A stretch of 64,000 nt of DNA from Trichomonas vaginalis G3 (taxonomy: Eukaryota; Parabasalia; Trichomonadida; Trichomonadidae): assembly GCF_026262505.1 (NCBI RefSeq), contig NC_067205.1:20147645-20211644 (forward strand), written 5' to 3'. Both the position numbers and the translations under genes were made by a program. The notes beneath the pieces were generated by a model. The model had not been told where the DNA came from, ran no database searches, and saw only the letters and a program-made list of their open reading frames with translations. Positions 39,233-48,067 of this stretch are shown here, piece by piece. Numbering within the stretch: position 1 is the stretch's first letter; every line of letters starts with the position of its first letter.

Positions 39233-40840
39233 ATGTACGCCGCTCAGAATATAACGCCAACAGTTTTGGATGCCATGAACGGAAATGTTTCCGAATGGTA
39301 TAACGAATGCGACAATGCCATTAGAAGGTCAGAAATAGTTCCTGGAACTTACGAATATACAACTGCTGTTTCTTATGGAAACGTAGGTGAGTTTGGAGAA
39401 GGTTCTTCAACAACAGTAGATATTGCTTGCGACAGGTTTCATATTATTTCTATTGACAACTCATTCTTATACGTGGAACAAGACATTGAAATAAAACCTT
39501 CTTCCAAGTTGTCTGACAAGAAAGGTTGCAATGGAATTTTCTATGTCGGATACCAATATGCTCCAGAAGTTTTCATGGGATATAAGATATATTCTAACTC
39601 TGACTTAGTTCAAACAGTAACATGGGCAAACTATGAATGGTTCGCTTTGAGAAACTCAGTACAACCACAAGCTAGAGAACAAACAGACCAGTATGCAACC
39701 ATTGAGAAAATAAGAAGACTTGACCCTAACGTTCCAGGAGTTTATGTTAACCTTTCTGGACAAACTGCAGCAGCAGTAACCAAAGTAAAACTGAAACTTA
39801 GAGTTCCTTTGTCATCTTTCCTCATCTTCAGGTTTTTAAGATACTTGCCAAACTGGGCAGGAAAAATTTCTATTGAACTTACTCCAAGCAAAAATAACTT
39901 AGTCATTGCACCAACACAAGACCCATTCACTCTTACAGAAGTAGTGGGAACAAATAAAACGTCATTCGCCGACTTTTGCAAAGACAAAGTTGACTTAGAC
40001 TTTGGTTTCTCAAACCTCAACACTGAAGTAAACTATTATTTCAATGCTGCTGGAGATGCTTGGGACCCAGTTAAGTTTACATGCGAAAAGTTTGAATGCA
40101 AGAGAATAGAAAGCAGACTTGCAGTCTATATGTTGGACCCAGATATTTCAAATGCTTTAGCTGCCAAATATATTGCAGTTCCACTTATGTTCCCTATACA
40201 CCAAATATCTGTCAAAGACTTTGCAGGTGAAGTTGGAAACCAAAGTGCTGACCCAGGTGCAAGAACAGATATTGCTTTAACAACTGCAATGAAACATGCA
40301 GATACTATGTTTGTACTGTTCAGACGAACTATAAATGACTATTCTTGTTTCTACAACCCCGGTATTAAATATCATATAAACATAGATGGCAAATATTATC
40401 CAAGAGAAGAATATTCTACAGTTGAGGATATGAGGTCATACAACTTGACATTAGATGCTATGAACTTTAACAACAACTTCACAACAACCATTAACCCTGA
40501 AATGCAAAGTTCTATTATGCCATATGTGAAAGTATGGACTCATACAGGAGGTCAAAAAACTCAATATACAAATAGAGACCGTTCAAACTTTTGGCTTGGC
40601 ATTCCATTTGCTGACTCAGAAGACTTTATGGGTGGTATTTCAACTGTTGGTACTGTACAAATACAATATACTGGTGACAGAGACGGTCCAGATGAATTGA
40701 AAGCAAAGAAGTTTACAAAACCAATAGCACTTTTCACGGAAGATGCTCTTTTGAAGATTCGTTCGATGAAACCTGCTGGGGCTCCTCAGATTGGCATAAC
40801 GACAGCTTCCATCGAGCAGATTTTGGCAGCAGGTCAGTAA
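39233..40840 (+). CDS. Probable major capsid protein, 535 aa
   Basis: A beta-rich 535-residue protein starting MYAAQNITPTVLDAMNGNVS. Polinton major capsid proteins are double jelly rolls of about 500-650 residues; this one has the right size, strand-rich stretches (VTKVKLKLRVPLSSFLIFRF, RIESRLAVYMLDPDI) and a closing motif DFMGGISTVGTVQIQY near residue 480 like the last jelly-roll strands. It sits between the large structural protein and the small virion genes. It would form hexagonal capsomers as a trimer. The assignment is from size, order and fold character; I see no single diagnostic motif. Looks whole. Confidence 0.75.
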   Translation: MYAAQNITPTVLDAMNGNVSEWYNECDNAIRRSEIVPGTYEYTTAVSYGNVGEFGEGSSTTVDIACDRFHIISIDNSFLYVEQDIEIKPSSKLSDKKGCNGIFYVGYQYAPEVFMGYKIYSNSDLVQTVTWANYEWFALRNSVQPQAREQTDQYATIEKIRRLDPNVPGVYVNLSGQTAAAVTKVKLKLRVPLSSFLIFRFLRYLPNWAGKISIELTPSKNNLVIAPTQDPFTLTEVVGTNKTSFADFCKDKVDLDFGFSNLNTEVNYYFNAAGDAWDPVKFTCEKFECKRIESRLAVYMLDPDISNALAAKYIAVPLMFPIHQISVKDFAGEVGNQSADPGARTDIALTTAMKHADTMFVLFRRTINDYSCFYNPGIKYHINIDGKYYPREEYSTVEDMRSYNLTLDAMNFNNNFTTTINPEMQSSIMPYVKVWTHTGGQKTQYTNRDRSNFWLGIPFADSEDFMGGISTVGTVQIQYTGDRDGPDELKAKKFTKPIALFTEDALLKIRSMKPAGAPQIGITTASIEQILAAGQ

Positions 40841-41153
40841 GTTGTTCTTGAACTGACTTCTCTCCGTCAAATATTGACAGTACGCCAGTTTTGACATAAT
40901 ATTGTATTATAAACTTACCTTTAGAAATATCTGTAAGTTTTGAAGTTATATTTTTGTCTGCTTCAAGAACTTTCACCATTTCAGTTATACCAACTTTCTT
41001 TGCTTTATGAAAATATTTTGGTTCAGCAAATATTGCTATTCTATAACATTTTCCATTGTTTGTGTAAAGAACTATTCTGTCAATGTATTTGTACTGTTTG
41101 TGTGTGTAAACTTTGTTTTGCTTCAATTCGAAGAGATACTCAAATACGTCCAT
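40734..41153 (-). CDS. Hypothetical Maverick protein antisense to the capsid 3' end, 139 aa
   Basis: Starts MDVFEYLFELKQNKVYTHKQ, with beta-strand-like repeats (RIVLYTNNGKCYRIAIFAEP) and a polar Ser/Glu tail. Its last 107 bases overlap the capsid gene's 3' end on the other strand, in both Mavericks, so its C-terminus is constrained by antisense capsid codons. The 18-bp gap to 41172 holds a shared divergent promoter region. No family recognised. Confidence 0.55.
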   Translation of the reverse strand: MDVFEYLFELKQNKVYTHKQYKYIDRIVLYTNNGKCYRIAIFAEPKYFHKAKKVGITEMVKVLEADKNITSKLTDISKGKFIIQYYVKTGVLSIFDGEKSVQEQLTDLLPKSARWKLSLCQSEEPQQVSSNESSKEHLP

Positions 41154-41171
41154 CTTTTTATTCTAAGTAAA

Positions 41172-41753
41172 ATGTCATTTCCGAAAAATAGAAGCGTAAG
41201 TGTTTCAAAAGGTTTAATGGCGGTGGCAGATGTGAAGTTAAATTCACCAACTCAAACAAACAGTCAAAGTGTTGTTGTCAATGTCAAAGACAGAGATGTT
41301 GAAGTGGGGAAACCATACGAAGACGAAGATGGTATAACAATAGTTCCTGTAAAAGAACAACCAACATACCCTGAAGTTAGCAGAGACTTAAGTTCTGTTG
41401 CAGATATTCGAAATGACTACCAACAACTTAAAGACAAACTTAAAACTCAGGAGAAGATTTGTCAAGCTTTAGGTATAATGTTAAACTTGGTCGAACACAA
41501 CCCTGTAAAAGTGAACTCATATGTCATTGCACCTCATGAAGTTTTGAAAGAACTATTGAAACTTTTGACAGAGGCAGACGATATAAACATCAAAGAAATA
41601 GAACCCGACGTTAGTTGCTGTGGTGTTTCATATAATGTCATTGACAAGATATACGTTATGAAAGGAGGTGAAACGTTGAACTTAAAATATAGTTTCCCAG
41701 ACGTTATAAAAATATTTGACGACCACAACATTTCATTAAAGTTTATTTGCTAA
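41172..41753 (+). CDS. Hypothetical Maverick protein, 193 aa
   Basis: Starts MSFPKNRSVSVSKGLMAVAD. An acidic, beta-rich N-terminal third (KDRDVEVGKPYEDEDGITIV), a coiled-coil-like middle (RNDYQQLKDKLKTQEKICQA) and a C-terminal domain with a Cys-Cys pair (DVSCCGVSYN). It lies six bases before the next small gene, in the likely virion block. No family recognised. Confidence 0.55.
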   Translation: MSFPKNRSVSVSKGLMAVADVKLNSPTQTNSQSVVVNVKDRDVEVGKPYEDEDGITIVPVKEQPTYPEVSRDLSSVADIRNDYQQLKDKLKTQEKICQALGIMLNLVEHNPVKVNSYVIAPHEVLKELLKLLTEADDINIKEIEPDVSCCGVSYNVIDKIYVMKGGETLNLKYSFPDVIKIFDDHNISLKFIC

Positions 41754-41759
41754 GTAAAA

Positions 41760-41990
41760 ATGTCAAAACTTCTTGAAAGATGTTTGAAGAAAAATAATAT
41801 AGACTTTATTTCATGTAAAGGACTTTACACACTTTTGAACGATATGAAAGACCCTGTTTTGTTTGTTCGTGTAGACAAAGGAAAGTTCTATGTCTTTACA
41901 AAATATTTGAACTTCTTAGACAGAGAACTTCAAGAAACGCCATGTGAAAGTTTAGATGAAGTTCTTCTCCACTTTCAGAAAAACTTTTAA
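41760..41990 (+). CDS. Small hypothetical Maverick protein, 76 aa
   Basis: Starts MSKLLERCLKKNNIDFISCK. A short helix, then a beta-rich segment (PVLFVRVDKGKFYVFTKYLN) and a helical acidic end. Ten bases before the minor capsid candidate, so probably co-expressed. Not present in Maverick-L. No family recognised. Confidence 0.5.
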   Translation: MSKLLERCLKKNNIDFISCKGLYTLLNDMKDPVLFVRVDKGKFYVFTKYLNFLDRELQETPCESLDEVLLHFQKNF

Positions 41991-42000
41991 ATATATGTAA

Positions 42001-42789
42001 ATGGCAGAAGACATAGTGGTTTATACTATTACGACTAAAAACCCTGAGTCATATAATTCTATAACAACAAACTTACAAAGTCCTCAAGGACGATATTGTA
42101 AACTAACCTTAAACACAATGACGACTAAAGCCTGTTTTGCTCTTTTGACACCAGAAGACTTTGTTGTTGTGAATGGTAAAAAATACTTCTTTGAAGATAC
42201 TTACTCAGATATACCACCAACAGGTTTTGTTGACTTATTTAATACTTTAAGGACGGATGTAACATGTGCTGCAACTAGAGCAGGTTTCATTATGTTTGGA
42301 TGTCCGACTGAGTTTACTATAAACGATATGAGCTATAATACAAAACTTATATCTGGTTTTTACTACCAACAGTTTCCTATAACAGGAAAAGGTGTCATAC
42401 AAGGTCTATCTGTTCCATTGACTTTAAGTACACCTATTTTATATATTGTTTCAAACTTAGGTTCAAAGTGTTATTCGAATGTCGACAGAAACTACTATGA
42501 CCAAAAGATACTCATGCGTATAAACAACACATTCTCTGCTGGTTTGCCTATTGTTCATTCGAATGCAGAGTTTTCAGCTTTAGTAAACTCAAACACTTTA
42601 GCAAACATAAACTTAACCTTAGTCGACGCAAACTTTGTTCCTGTAAAACTTTTATGTCCTATGTATTTGTCAATGACGGCAGAAAGTTTCGAATTGGAAG
42701 ATGCAACTGGTGAAAGTATTGTATTACAAGAACAACTTCAACAACAAATAGCTCAAGAACAACAAATGCAACAACAAAGTCAAGAATAA
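42001..42789 (+). CDS. Minor capsid (penton) candidate, 262 aa
   Basis: Beta-rich protein starting MAEDIVVYTITTKNPESYNS. Strand-like stretches run through residues 1-235 (TTKACFALLTPEDFVVVNGK, SAGLPIVHSNAEFSALVNSN), followed by a Gln-rich tail. Polintons carry a single-jelly-roll penton protein of about this size near the major capsid gene, which makes this the best candidate; the FDYP family (50194-51054, 57750-58597) is the rival. Directly followed by the AT-rich leader of the helicase region. Looks whole. Confidence 0.5.
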   Translation: MAEDIVVYTITTKNPESYNSITTNLQSPQGRYCKLTLNTMTTKACFALLTPEDFVVVNGKKYFFEDTYSDIPPTGFVDLFNTLRTDVTCAATRAGFIMFGCPTEFTINDMSYNTKLISGFYYQQFPITGKGVIQGLSVPLTLSTPILYIVSNLGSKCYSNVDRNYYDQKILMRINNTFSAGLPIVHSNAEFSALVNSNTLANINLTLVDANFVPVKLLCPMYLSMTAESFELEDATGESIVLQEQLQQQIAQEQQMQQQSQE

Positions 42790-42821
42790 AAAAAATATTT
42801 TTTTTTATTTTTATAAAAATG
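42789..42821 (+). promoter_or_regulatory. AT-rich leader before the helicase region
   Basis: The pattern A-run, TATT, T-run, ATTTTTATAAAA directly precedes the ATG at 42822. It is almost the same as the leader of polymerase B. A short open stretch (42822-42958, MYRIDVSDFYDFQAFRN...) follows and overlaps the start of the helicase frame by four bases (ATGA); the overlap is seen in both Mavericks. Confidence 0.5.
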
Positions 42822-42955
42822 TACAGAATAGATGTTTCAGATTTTTATGACTTCCAAGCCTTCAGAAATATGTGTCCATTTAGAGACTATAACAAAGCAG
42901 TCGAGAATTTGAAACGTTTAGTCATTTATGTCGACTCTGCCCAGAATGTTATGTC

Positions 42956-44053
42956 ATGAAAGAATGGGATGTTGTCTTTAACAAACCAAGAGCAACAATA
43001 GTTTCAGAACAAGAATGTAGACAGAAACTTAAGAAAATAAAAGTCGTACAAGTTGGCATGAAGATGTTAGATGCTTGGGATATCTTATTGTCAAAGTTAG
43101 AAGATTTTTCAGTTCGTGGTATAAAGTTTTATACACCTTCTCCAAACTTCTATTCTATCTTCACTGGATATAAATATGAACAAGTAGAATGGAAAGAAAA
43201 TGTTATAGAAGCTTGGTTAGACCATGTCAAAGAAATTATATGCAATGGAAACGAAAGAGTCTATGAGTATATCTTATGTTGGTTTGCAAACATCTTACAA
43301 CATCCAAGTGCTAAAAATGAAACTGCTCTCATTATAATTGGAAAACAAGGAACTGGTAAGAACACTTTCTTTACAGATATCTTATGCAAACTGTTAGAAG
43401 GCTATTCGAATCCGAATATGACAAACTTAGAAAACATCTGTGGCAAGTTTAACTCCTCAATAGAGAATATGAAACTTATAGTATGTAACGAACTTCAAAG
43501 TATAGATACAACAAAAGTTTTGAACTCAGATGCTTTGAAGAGTCTTATAACAGACAAAGTTGGAGTTGTTGAAAGAAAATATAAAGACCAAAGAGTTTGT
43601 GAAAATGTTGCAAACTTCGTCATGGTTTCAAACAACGCTGTTCCGATGAAGTTAGAAAGTTCTGACAGAAGATATGTAGTTGTCAGAACGTCAGATTCTC
43701 ATATGCAAGATACAGAATATTTTGACGACTTAGCAGAAACTTTGACATCTGACTTTTACAACCACTTGTTCTCATATTTCATGACATTAGATATTTCTAA
43801 GTTCAATCCAAGACAAATTCCACATACCGAAGAGAGACAAACATTGTTAGAAGCAAACAAGAGTGTATATGAACTGTTCATAGATGAAACTGACTTTGAG
43901 TGTTTAGATGAAAGGTCATTGTACGATTCGTATAAACAGTATTGTCAAGAGTATGGTTATATGACAGCGTCTAAACGAACATTCTTGGCAAATGTCAAAA
44001 GTCTTTTAGACGTACAGAATGGTGTATATACAAAGAAAAATTTTTCTGAGTAA
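42956..44053 (+). CDS. Superfamily 3 helicase, 365 aa
   Basis: Walker A GKQGTGKNTFF at residues 129-139, Walker B LIVCNELQ at 174-181, motif C FVMVSNN at 221-227 and an Arg pair (SSDRRYVVVR) at about 239 that could act as the arginine finger. The N-terminal 110 residues resemble the region ahead of the ATPase domain in viral primase-helicases (D5-like), but I see no primase domain. SF3 enzymes unwind DNA as hexamers during replication of viruses and virophages. Downstream lies a small protein that may be its partner. Confidence 0.85.
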   Translation: MKEWDVVFNKPRATIVSEQECRQKLKKIKVVQVGMKMLDAWDILLSKLEDFSVRGIKFYTPSPNFYSIFTGYKYEQVEWKENVIEAWLDHVKEIICNGNERVYEYILCWFANILQHPSAKNETALIIIGKQGTGKNTFFTDILCKLLEGYSNPNMTNLENICGKFNSSIENMKLIVCNELQSIDTTKVLNSDALKSLITDKVGVVERKYKDQRVCENVANFVMVSNNAVPMKLESSDRRYVVVRTSDSHMQDTEYFDDLAETLTSDFYNHLFSYFMTLDISKFNPRQIPHTEERQTLLEANKSVYELFIDETDFECLDERSLYDSYKQYCQEYGYMTASKRTFLANVKSLLDVQNGVYTKKNFSE

Positions 44054-44090
44054 ATTTTAAAAAAAAATATTTTTTTATCCGATAGAAAAG

Positions 44091-44509
44091 ATGACGAAAT
44101 TCATCTCAGTAAACAAGTACATGTCAGGACTTAAAGAAGAACTAGACCCATTCACATATTTGAATGTTTACTTCTACCATTTTGAAAAGTCTACATTTGA
44201 CAAAGTTTGGAACATCGAACCGGTTAAGTTTGCTATTGTGACTAAAAATGGTGCGAAATTTGAAGACTTAGACATAGAAGGTTTGTTAACAGTCAAAGAA
44301 AGTTTTGACAGAAGGTTCTCAAACCTTAAAGAAGGCAAAGCATACAAACTTGTTATACCTTATGAACCAAAGAAAGCAGACGACTATGAATATTATGAGT
44401 CTAAGATAGTTGAAGTTCAAGGTAAATTGGTAAAAAGATTTTAGAGTCTAAGCCGGTGTTTGCTCCTAAAGAGGAAGAGAACATTGACATTGACCCAGAA
44501 ATGTTCTAA
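44091..44509 (+). pseudogene. Small Maverick protein next to the helicase
   Basis: Starts MTKFISVNKYMSGLKEELDP. Beta-rich (FAIVTKNGAKFEDLDIEGLL, KAYKLVIPYEPKKADDYEYY) with an acidic tail (KEEENIDIDPEMF). Its place right after the helicase and its acidic C-terminus hint at a single-strand DNA-binding protein, unproven. It converges on the Lys/Glu-rich gene. Broken. Confidence 0.5.
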
Positions 44510-44525
44510 AAATAAAATTTTATTT

Positions 44526-44972
44526 TTACATGTCAAATTTCTTTTTCTCTGGCTCTGGTTCTTTCTTCTCTTCTTCTACTTTCTTTTCTTTCTTTTCTCT
44601 CTTCTTCTTTTCTGGTGGAGTTATGTCAAACTTCTCAGAACCATATTTTTGTAAAAGTTCTTTGTCCTTTAATAGCTCTTCTATTCTGTTTTCTATTTCA
44701 TCTTCAAGAACAGCGCATGTGTCTTCTTTGCATTCTAAGAAGTTTTGTTGGACTTCATCTCTCCAAGAGGCGTCATCTCTGTCAACAAGTCTGTCATTGA
44801 CAAATTTTAAGACTGCTCTGCTTAATGTTTTATGGTTCTTGTCATATTCCCAGAAACAGAACTTTAGAACAAATTCACCTTTCTTGTTTACACTATGTAA
44901 GATTTTATGGTCGACAGATGTTTTGCTGTCGAAAAGCTTGTCTCGAATATAGATAGCGAAATCGCTAGACAT
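44526..44972 (-). CDS. Lys/Glu-rich Maverick protein, 148 aa
   Basis: Starts MSSDFAIYIRDKLFDSKTSV. N-terminal 100 residues globular (VLKFCFWEYDKNHKTLSRAV), then an acidic helical stretch with a Cys pair (ECKEDTCAVLEDEIENRIEE), then alternating Lys/Glu (KKREKKEKKVEEEKKEPEPE). The tail is likely a charged single helix or disordered. Divergent from the packaging ATPase, with a 36-bp gap. No family recognised. Looks whole. Confidence 0.6.
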   Translation of the reverse strand: MSSDFAIYIRDKLFDSKTSVDHKILHSVNKKGEFVLKFCFWEYDKNHKTLSRAVLKFVNDRLVDRDDASWRDEVQQNFLECKEDTCAVLEDEIENRIEELLKDKELLQKYGSEKFDITPPEKKKREKKEKKVEEEKKEPEPEKKKFDM

Positions 44973-45008
44973 TTTCTAAAAGATAAAAGTTTTAATTTTT
45001 CTAAAAAT

Positions 45009-45882
45009 ATGTTAGAAAAAAAGTTTGCTGACATTGACAAAAAATTTGAGAATGTTTTAAATAAGAACAAGAGGAAGTTGGAAAATGCTCAGATAAAACC
45101 CATACATGACAAGTTCTTATTTGCTCAGAATGGTATAACAGGTCTAATTGCACCACCTGGGTCGGGTAAGACTTTCACTTATCTTAAAATGGCTGCACAA
45201 CAACAAGAACTAGATGAGAAGAACCCATTCTATGAGTTAGTAGTCATTTGTAGTACTTCGGGTCAATTTGACCAAACCGTCAATTCGTTCAAAGATATTA
45301 AAAAAGTCTAAGTTAGTATGTATAAAAGACTCTGAGTTGTTAGATTGGATAAAGAAGTACCAAAGAAGAGTTTTGAAGTACAATGCTATAAATGAGTATA
45401 TAAATTCTAAGTTTAAAGACCCAAATGAGGAAATGCAGAGAATATTAGAGAAGAAACACTTCAGAAACAAACAGAAAGAGATAGAATACATTTCGAAGAA
45501 ATTGCAATCTTACGATTGGAAAACGTACCCTCATAGATGTCTTCTTATCTTAGATGACTTTGCTTCTCATCCTTTGTTAAAGAATAGAGAACAAGACATG
45601 TGTCGAATTCTTAAGAAGCTCAGACACTTTAACATCTCTGTTGTCATTTGTGTACAGACAGCCAAGAGTTTAAGTAAGGATGTAAAGAGAATACTTACTG
45701 ATATTATACTTTTCCCCGGATTGTCCGAAGACGATTTCATGGAACTTATGAAAGAGTCCATGGCAGGTAAGTTTGACAGACATGAACTATGGGAGAAGTA
45801 CAAAGTCATACAAGACCCTCATACTTCTTTCAGAATTCATATCTACGCGAACAAAGTTCAAATTGTAAAAAGTCAAGCGTAA
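45009..45882 (+). pseudogene. FtsK/HerA-like packaging ATPase (Maverick-R)
   Basis: Starts MLEKKFADIDKKFENVLNKN. Walker A is GLIAPPGSGKTFTYLKMA at about residues 44-61. Walker B is RCLLILDDFASHPL near 178, followed by ILKKLRHFNISVVICVQTAK and ILTDIILFPGLSEDDFMELM. It ends SFRIHIYANKVQIVKSQA. In Polintons this ATPase packages DNA into the capsid. The shared arrangement with Maverick-L and a diverged version at 507-1399 makes the call firm. Broken. Confidence 0.82.
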
Positions 45883-45884
45883 AA

Positions 45885-46475
45885 AATGTAAGTGTTGAGT
45901 CTTAGTCTGTTGTGGTTCTGCAGCTTTCGGTTCTTCTGGCTTTGGAATGGACTCGGTTGGTGGTACGTCGGACATTCGTTTGTGTCCTGTCGGAAGGAAG
46001 AGTTCTTCCTGTTGGAAGGAAAATTTTTTCCTGTCGGAAGGAAGAGTTCTTCCAGTTGGAAGGAAAATTTTTTCCTGTCGGAAGGAAGAGTTCTTCCTGT
46101 TGGAAGGAAAATTTTTTCCTGTCGGAAGGAAAATTTTTTCCTGTCGGAAGGAAAAATTTTTCCTGAAGGTCGGCCAAAAAGTTCTCAATTTTCGAAAATT
46201 TGAATGGTTTACGGACGGACAACTGGAAAAATTTTTCCTGTTGGAAGGAAAATTTTTTCCTGTTGGAAGGAAAATTTTTTCCTGTCGGAAGGAAGAGTTT
46301 TTCCTGTTGGAAGGAAAATTTTTTCCTGTCGGAAGGAAGAGTTTTTCCTGTCGGAAGGAAGAACTTGGAATGCCAGAAGGAAAATTTTTTCCTGTCGGAA
46401 GGAAAATTTTTTCCTGTCGGAAGGAAGGACTCGGAATGCCAGAAGGACTCGGACAAGACAATTTACCTTATAGAG
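45885..46475. repeat. 22-bp repeats open in several frames, with a Pro-rich gene stub
   Basis: About 24 units of a 22-bp repeat, GTCGGAAGGAAAATTTTTTC plus CT, with variants GTTGGAAGG and AAGAGTTCTTCC. Since 22 is not a multiple of 3, each unit shifts the frame, so three peptides rotate: FLPTGKNF, PSDRKKFS, FQQEKLFL on the minus strand and FFPVGRK, FSCWKEN, FLLEGK on the plus strand; most frames stay open for 100-180 codons. The unit core AGGAAAATTTTTTCCT is nearly palindromic. On the minus strand an ATG at 45975 begins MSDVPPTESIPKPEEPKAAE, the front of the Pro-rich protein seen at 15173. Confidence 0.85.
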
Positions 46476-46522
46476 CTACCTGAGCCATCTTTGGTGTCAA
46501 GCTTGAAAAATAAATGGTTCAT

Positions 46523-47362
46523 CTACTCTGCTTGTTTGAAGTTGTCAAAATACTCTGTTATTTTTTCTTTCAGTAGCGGTAAATCTTCTTTGAATGTAAG
46601 TATTGTACAACCTTTCATATCATAGTGTGTTTGAGGTAACGTATCTTGAACTATCTGTTTAACATCTTCATTCGGTGTCATTGAAATCGGTAAGTTTTCG
46701 CGATAGAACCAATTTCTGTTAGATTTGTAAATCTTAGCAAGGTCGTAAAAGCTTTTGTTGTTTCTTCTGACTAAATGCAACATAACCATATCTCTGTCTT
46801 CTTCATTTTCCATCTCTTCAGTATAAATCATATACTTATAGTTCTTTTCCTTACCTTTTGGTACCGAACGTGGTATTCTTTTCTGTATGTTTTTGTCTTT
46901 TGCTTCAAGCTTGTTCTCTAGCTCTTCACGTTCTTGTCTATGAATTTCGTCAAGAAGTCTGTAAATATACCAAGCATAACGAGGCGAAGCCCACATTGCA
47001 ACAGCATTTACAAGAAGTCTATGTACATACCAGCCTCTCAAACCATTTGGCAATTTTTCACGATTTTCATAGAGTTTTGGCGACTGGGGTTTTTCTCCCA
47101 CTCGCTGTTCTTCACTGTTTTCAGAAAAAAGTCTGTCTCGCTGTGCTTCATTTAATAGTTCAATAGTGCTTTGGTTCCTAAACCAGTCTTTAGGAAGCTT
47201 AGTATCTGGTGCAAAACATGCTGTCAAAATACTTTGCATTTGGTACATGTCATCTTTGACCGAACGAATGAGACGGAGTTGTTTGTTATACTGAACCCAC
47301 TCGTATTCTTCACTTATGGCTTCATGAACGATAGCAGTTGTTGTGTTCTCTGTTGTTGACAT
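46523..47362 (-). CDS. KilA-N protein with DUF3627-like C-terminus, 279 aa
   Basis: Same protein as 17759-18619 with a shorter coiled-coil linker (EELENKLEAKDKNIQK). KilA-N domain: KDWFRNQSTIELLNEAQR, GWYVHRLLVNAVAMWASPRY. C-terminal domain: IPRSVPKGKEKNYKYMIY, RNNKSFYDLAKIYKSNRNW, LPISMTPNEDVKQIVQ. The first in-frame ATG is at 47362 (MSTTENTTTAIVHEAISEEY), preceded by the TTTATTTTGTATGTAA leader. Probable DNA-binding regulator. Looks whole. Confidence 0.8.
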   Translation of the reverse strand: MSTTENTTTAIVHEAISEEYEWVQYNKQLRLIRSVKDDMYQMQSILTACFAPDTKLPKDWFRNQSTIELLNEAQRDRLFSENSEEQRVGEKPQSPKLYENREKLPNGLRGWYVHRLLVNAVAMWASPRYAWYIYRLLDEIHRQEREELENKLEAKDKNIQKRIPRSVPKGKEKNYKYMIYTEEMENEEDRDMVMLHLVRRNNKSFYDLAKIYKSNRNWFYRENLPISMTPNEDVKQIVQDTLPQTHYDMKGCTILTFKEDLPLLKEKITEYFDNFKQAE

Positions 47363-47449
47363 TACTGTCTTTACATACAAAATAAAAAAATAAAAAAAAT
47401 AAAATTAGCGTTATTTTCTATCTTGTATAAAAGACCAAAAATAAACGCT

Positions 47450-48064
47450 TTACATGTATTTTTCAGCAACTTCGTCAAATAATTTTATAGCTTTAGCTAT
47501 CTCATCTACTTCAAACGTTTCTTTACCTTTCATGGGAGCACCATACATTTTCTCAAACTTTTCAAGTAGTTCTGTTTCTGCAGCTCTCATATCGTTAACA
47601 AACGCAACCTTAACTCTATTGACTGTAGAGTCATATCTTTGAGTTATATTAAATGTTCTTCCTATCTTATATCTCTTTGTATTGAAGTCCTTCGGTTTCT
47701 GAACGATGTAAAGTAAGCCTTCACTGCAACGTTCCGTATCGAATGAACCATATGTTATGAAATTATATCCAACAACTGGGTCAATCCAGAACAAAACTAT
47801 TGGTATAAGACTTTTGTCGATGAGATATGTTCTTGTTCCATAGAATCTTACCGATATCATAAGCTCAGGATTTTTTGTCAAAATTTTCTGAGTAGAAGCA
47901 TTTCTAACCCAGTCGTGGGATGTTTTCTTTTCAGATAGTGTTAAAATGTCTGACAAAGAATATTTGTTGTATTTCTTTGAGTATCTTACGTTTAAATCAC
48001 CAATTCTAACCACTTTGGTCTCATTGTCTATCTTTTTAACTGTTTCAAACTCAATGTTTGTCAT
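47450..48064 (-). CDS. KilA-N-like protein with T5orf172 (GIY-YIG-type) C-terminus, 204 aa
   Basis: N-terminal half: KilA-N-like (VRYSKKYNKYSLSDILTLS, HDWVRNASTQKILTKNPEL, VRFYGTRTYLIDKSLIPIVL). C-terminal half: EGLLYIVQKP ... YKIGRTFNITQRYDSTVNRV ... AAETELLEKFEKMYGAPMKG, the pattern of the T5orf172/MUG113 domain, a GIY-YIG nuclease relative often fused to KilA-N or Bro-N in viruses and phages. The conserved GLLYIV, KIGRT-R-Y and E residues are visible. Function: DNA binding, perhaps with nicking activity. It has the cassette leader. Not in Maverick-L. Looks whole. Confidence 0.75.
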   Translation of the reverse strand: MTNIEFETVKKIDNETKVVRIGDLNVRYSKKYNKYSLSDILTLSEKKTSHDWVRNASTQKILTKNPELMISVRFYGTRTYLIDKSLIPIVLFWIDPVVGYNFITYGSFDTERCSEGLLYIVQKPKDFNTKRYKIGRTFNITQRYDSTVNRVKVAFVNDMRAAETELLEKFEKMYGAPMKGKETFEVDEIAKAIKLFDEVAEKYM

Positions 48065-48067
48065 TTC

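Noticed and set aside
45892-46625. Plus-strand proteins with SCRKENFFLSEGK repeats
   Set aside because: Produced by the 22-bp repeat in all frames; none has an independent start or neighbour support.
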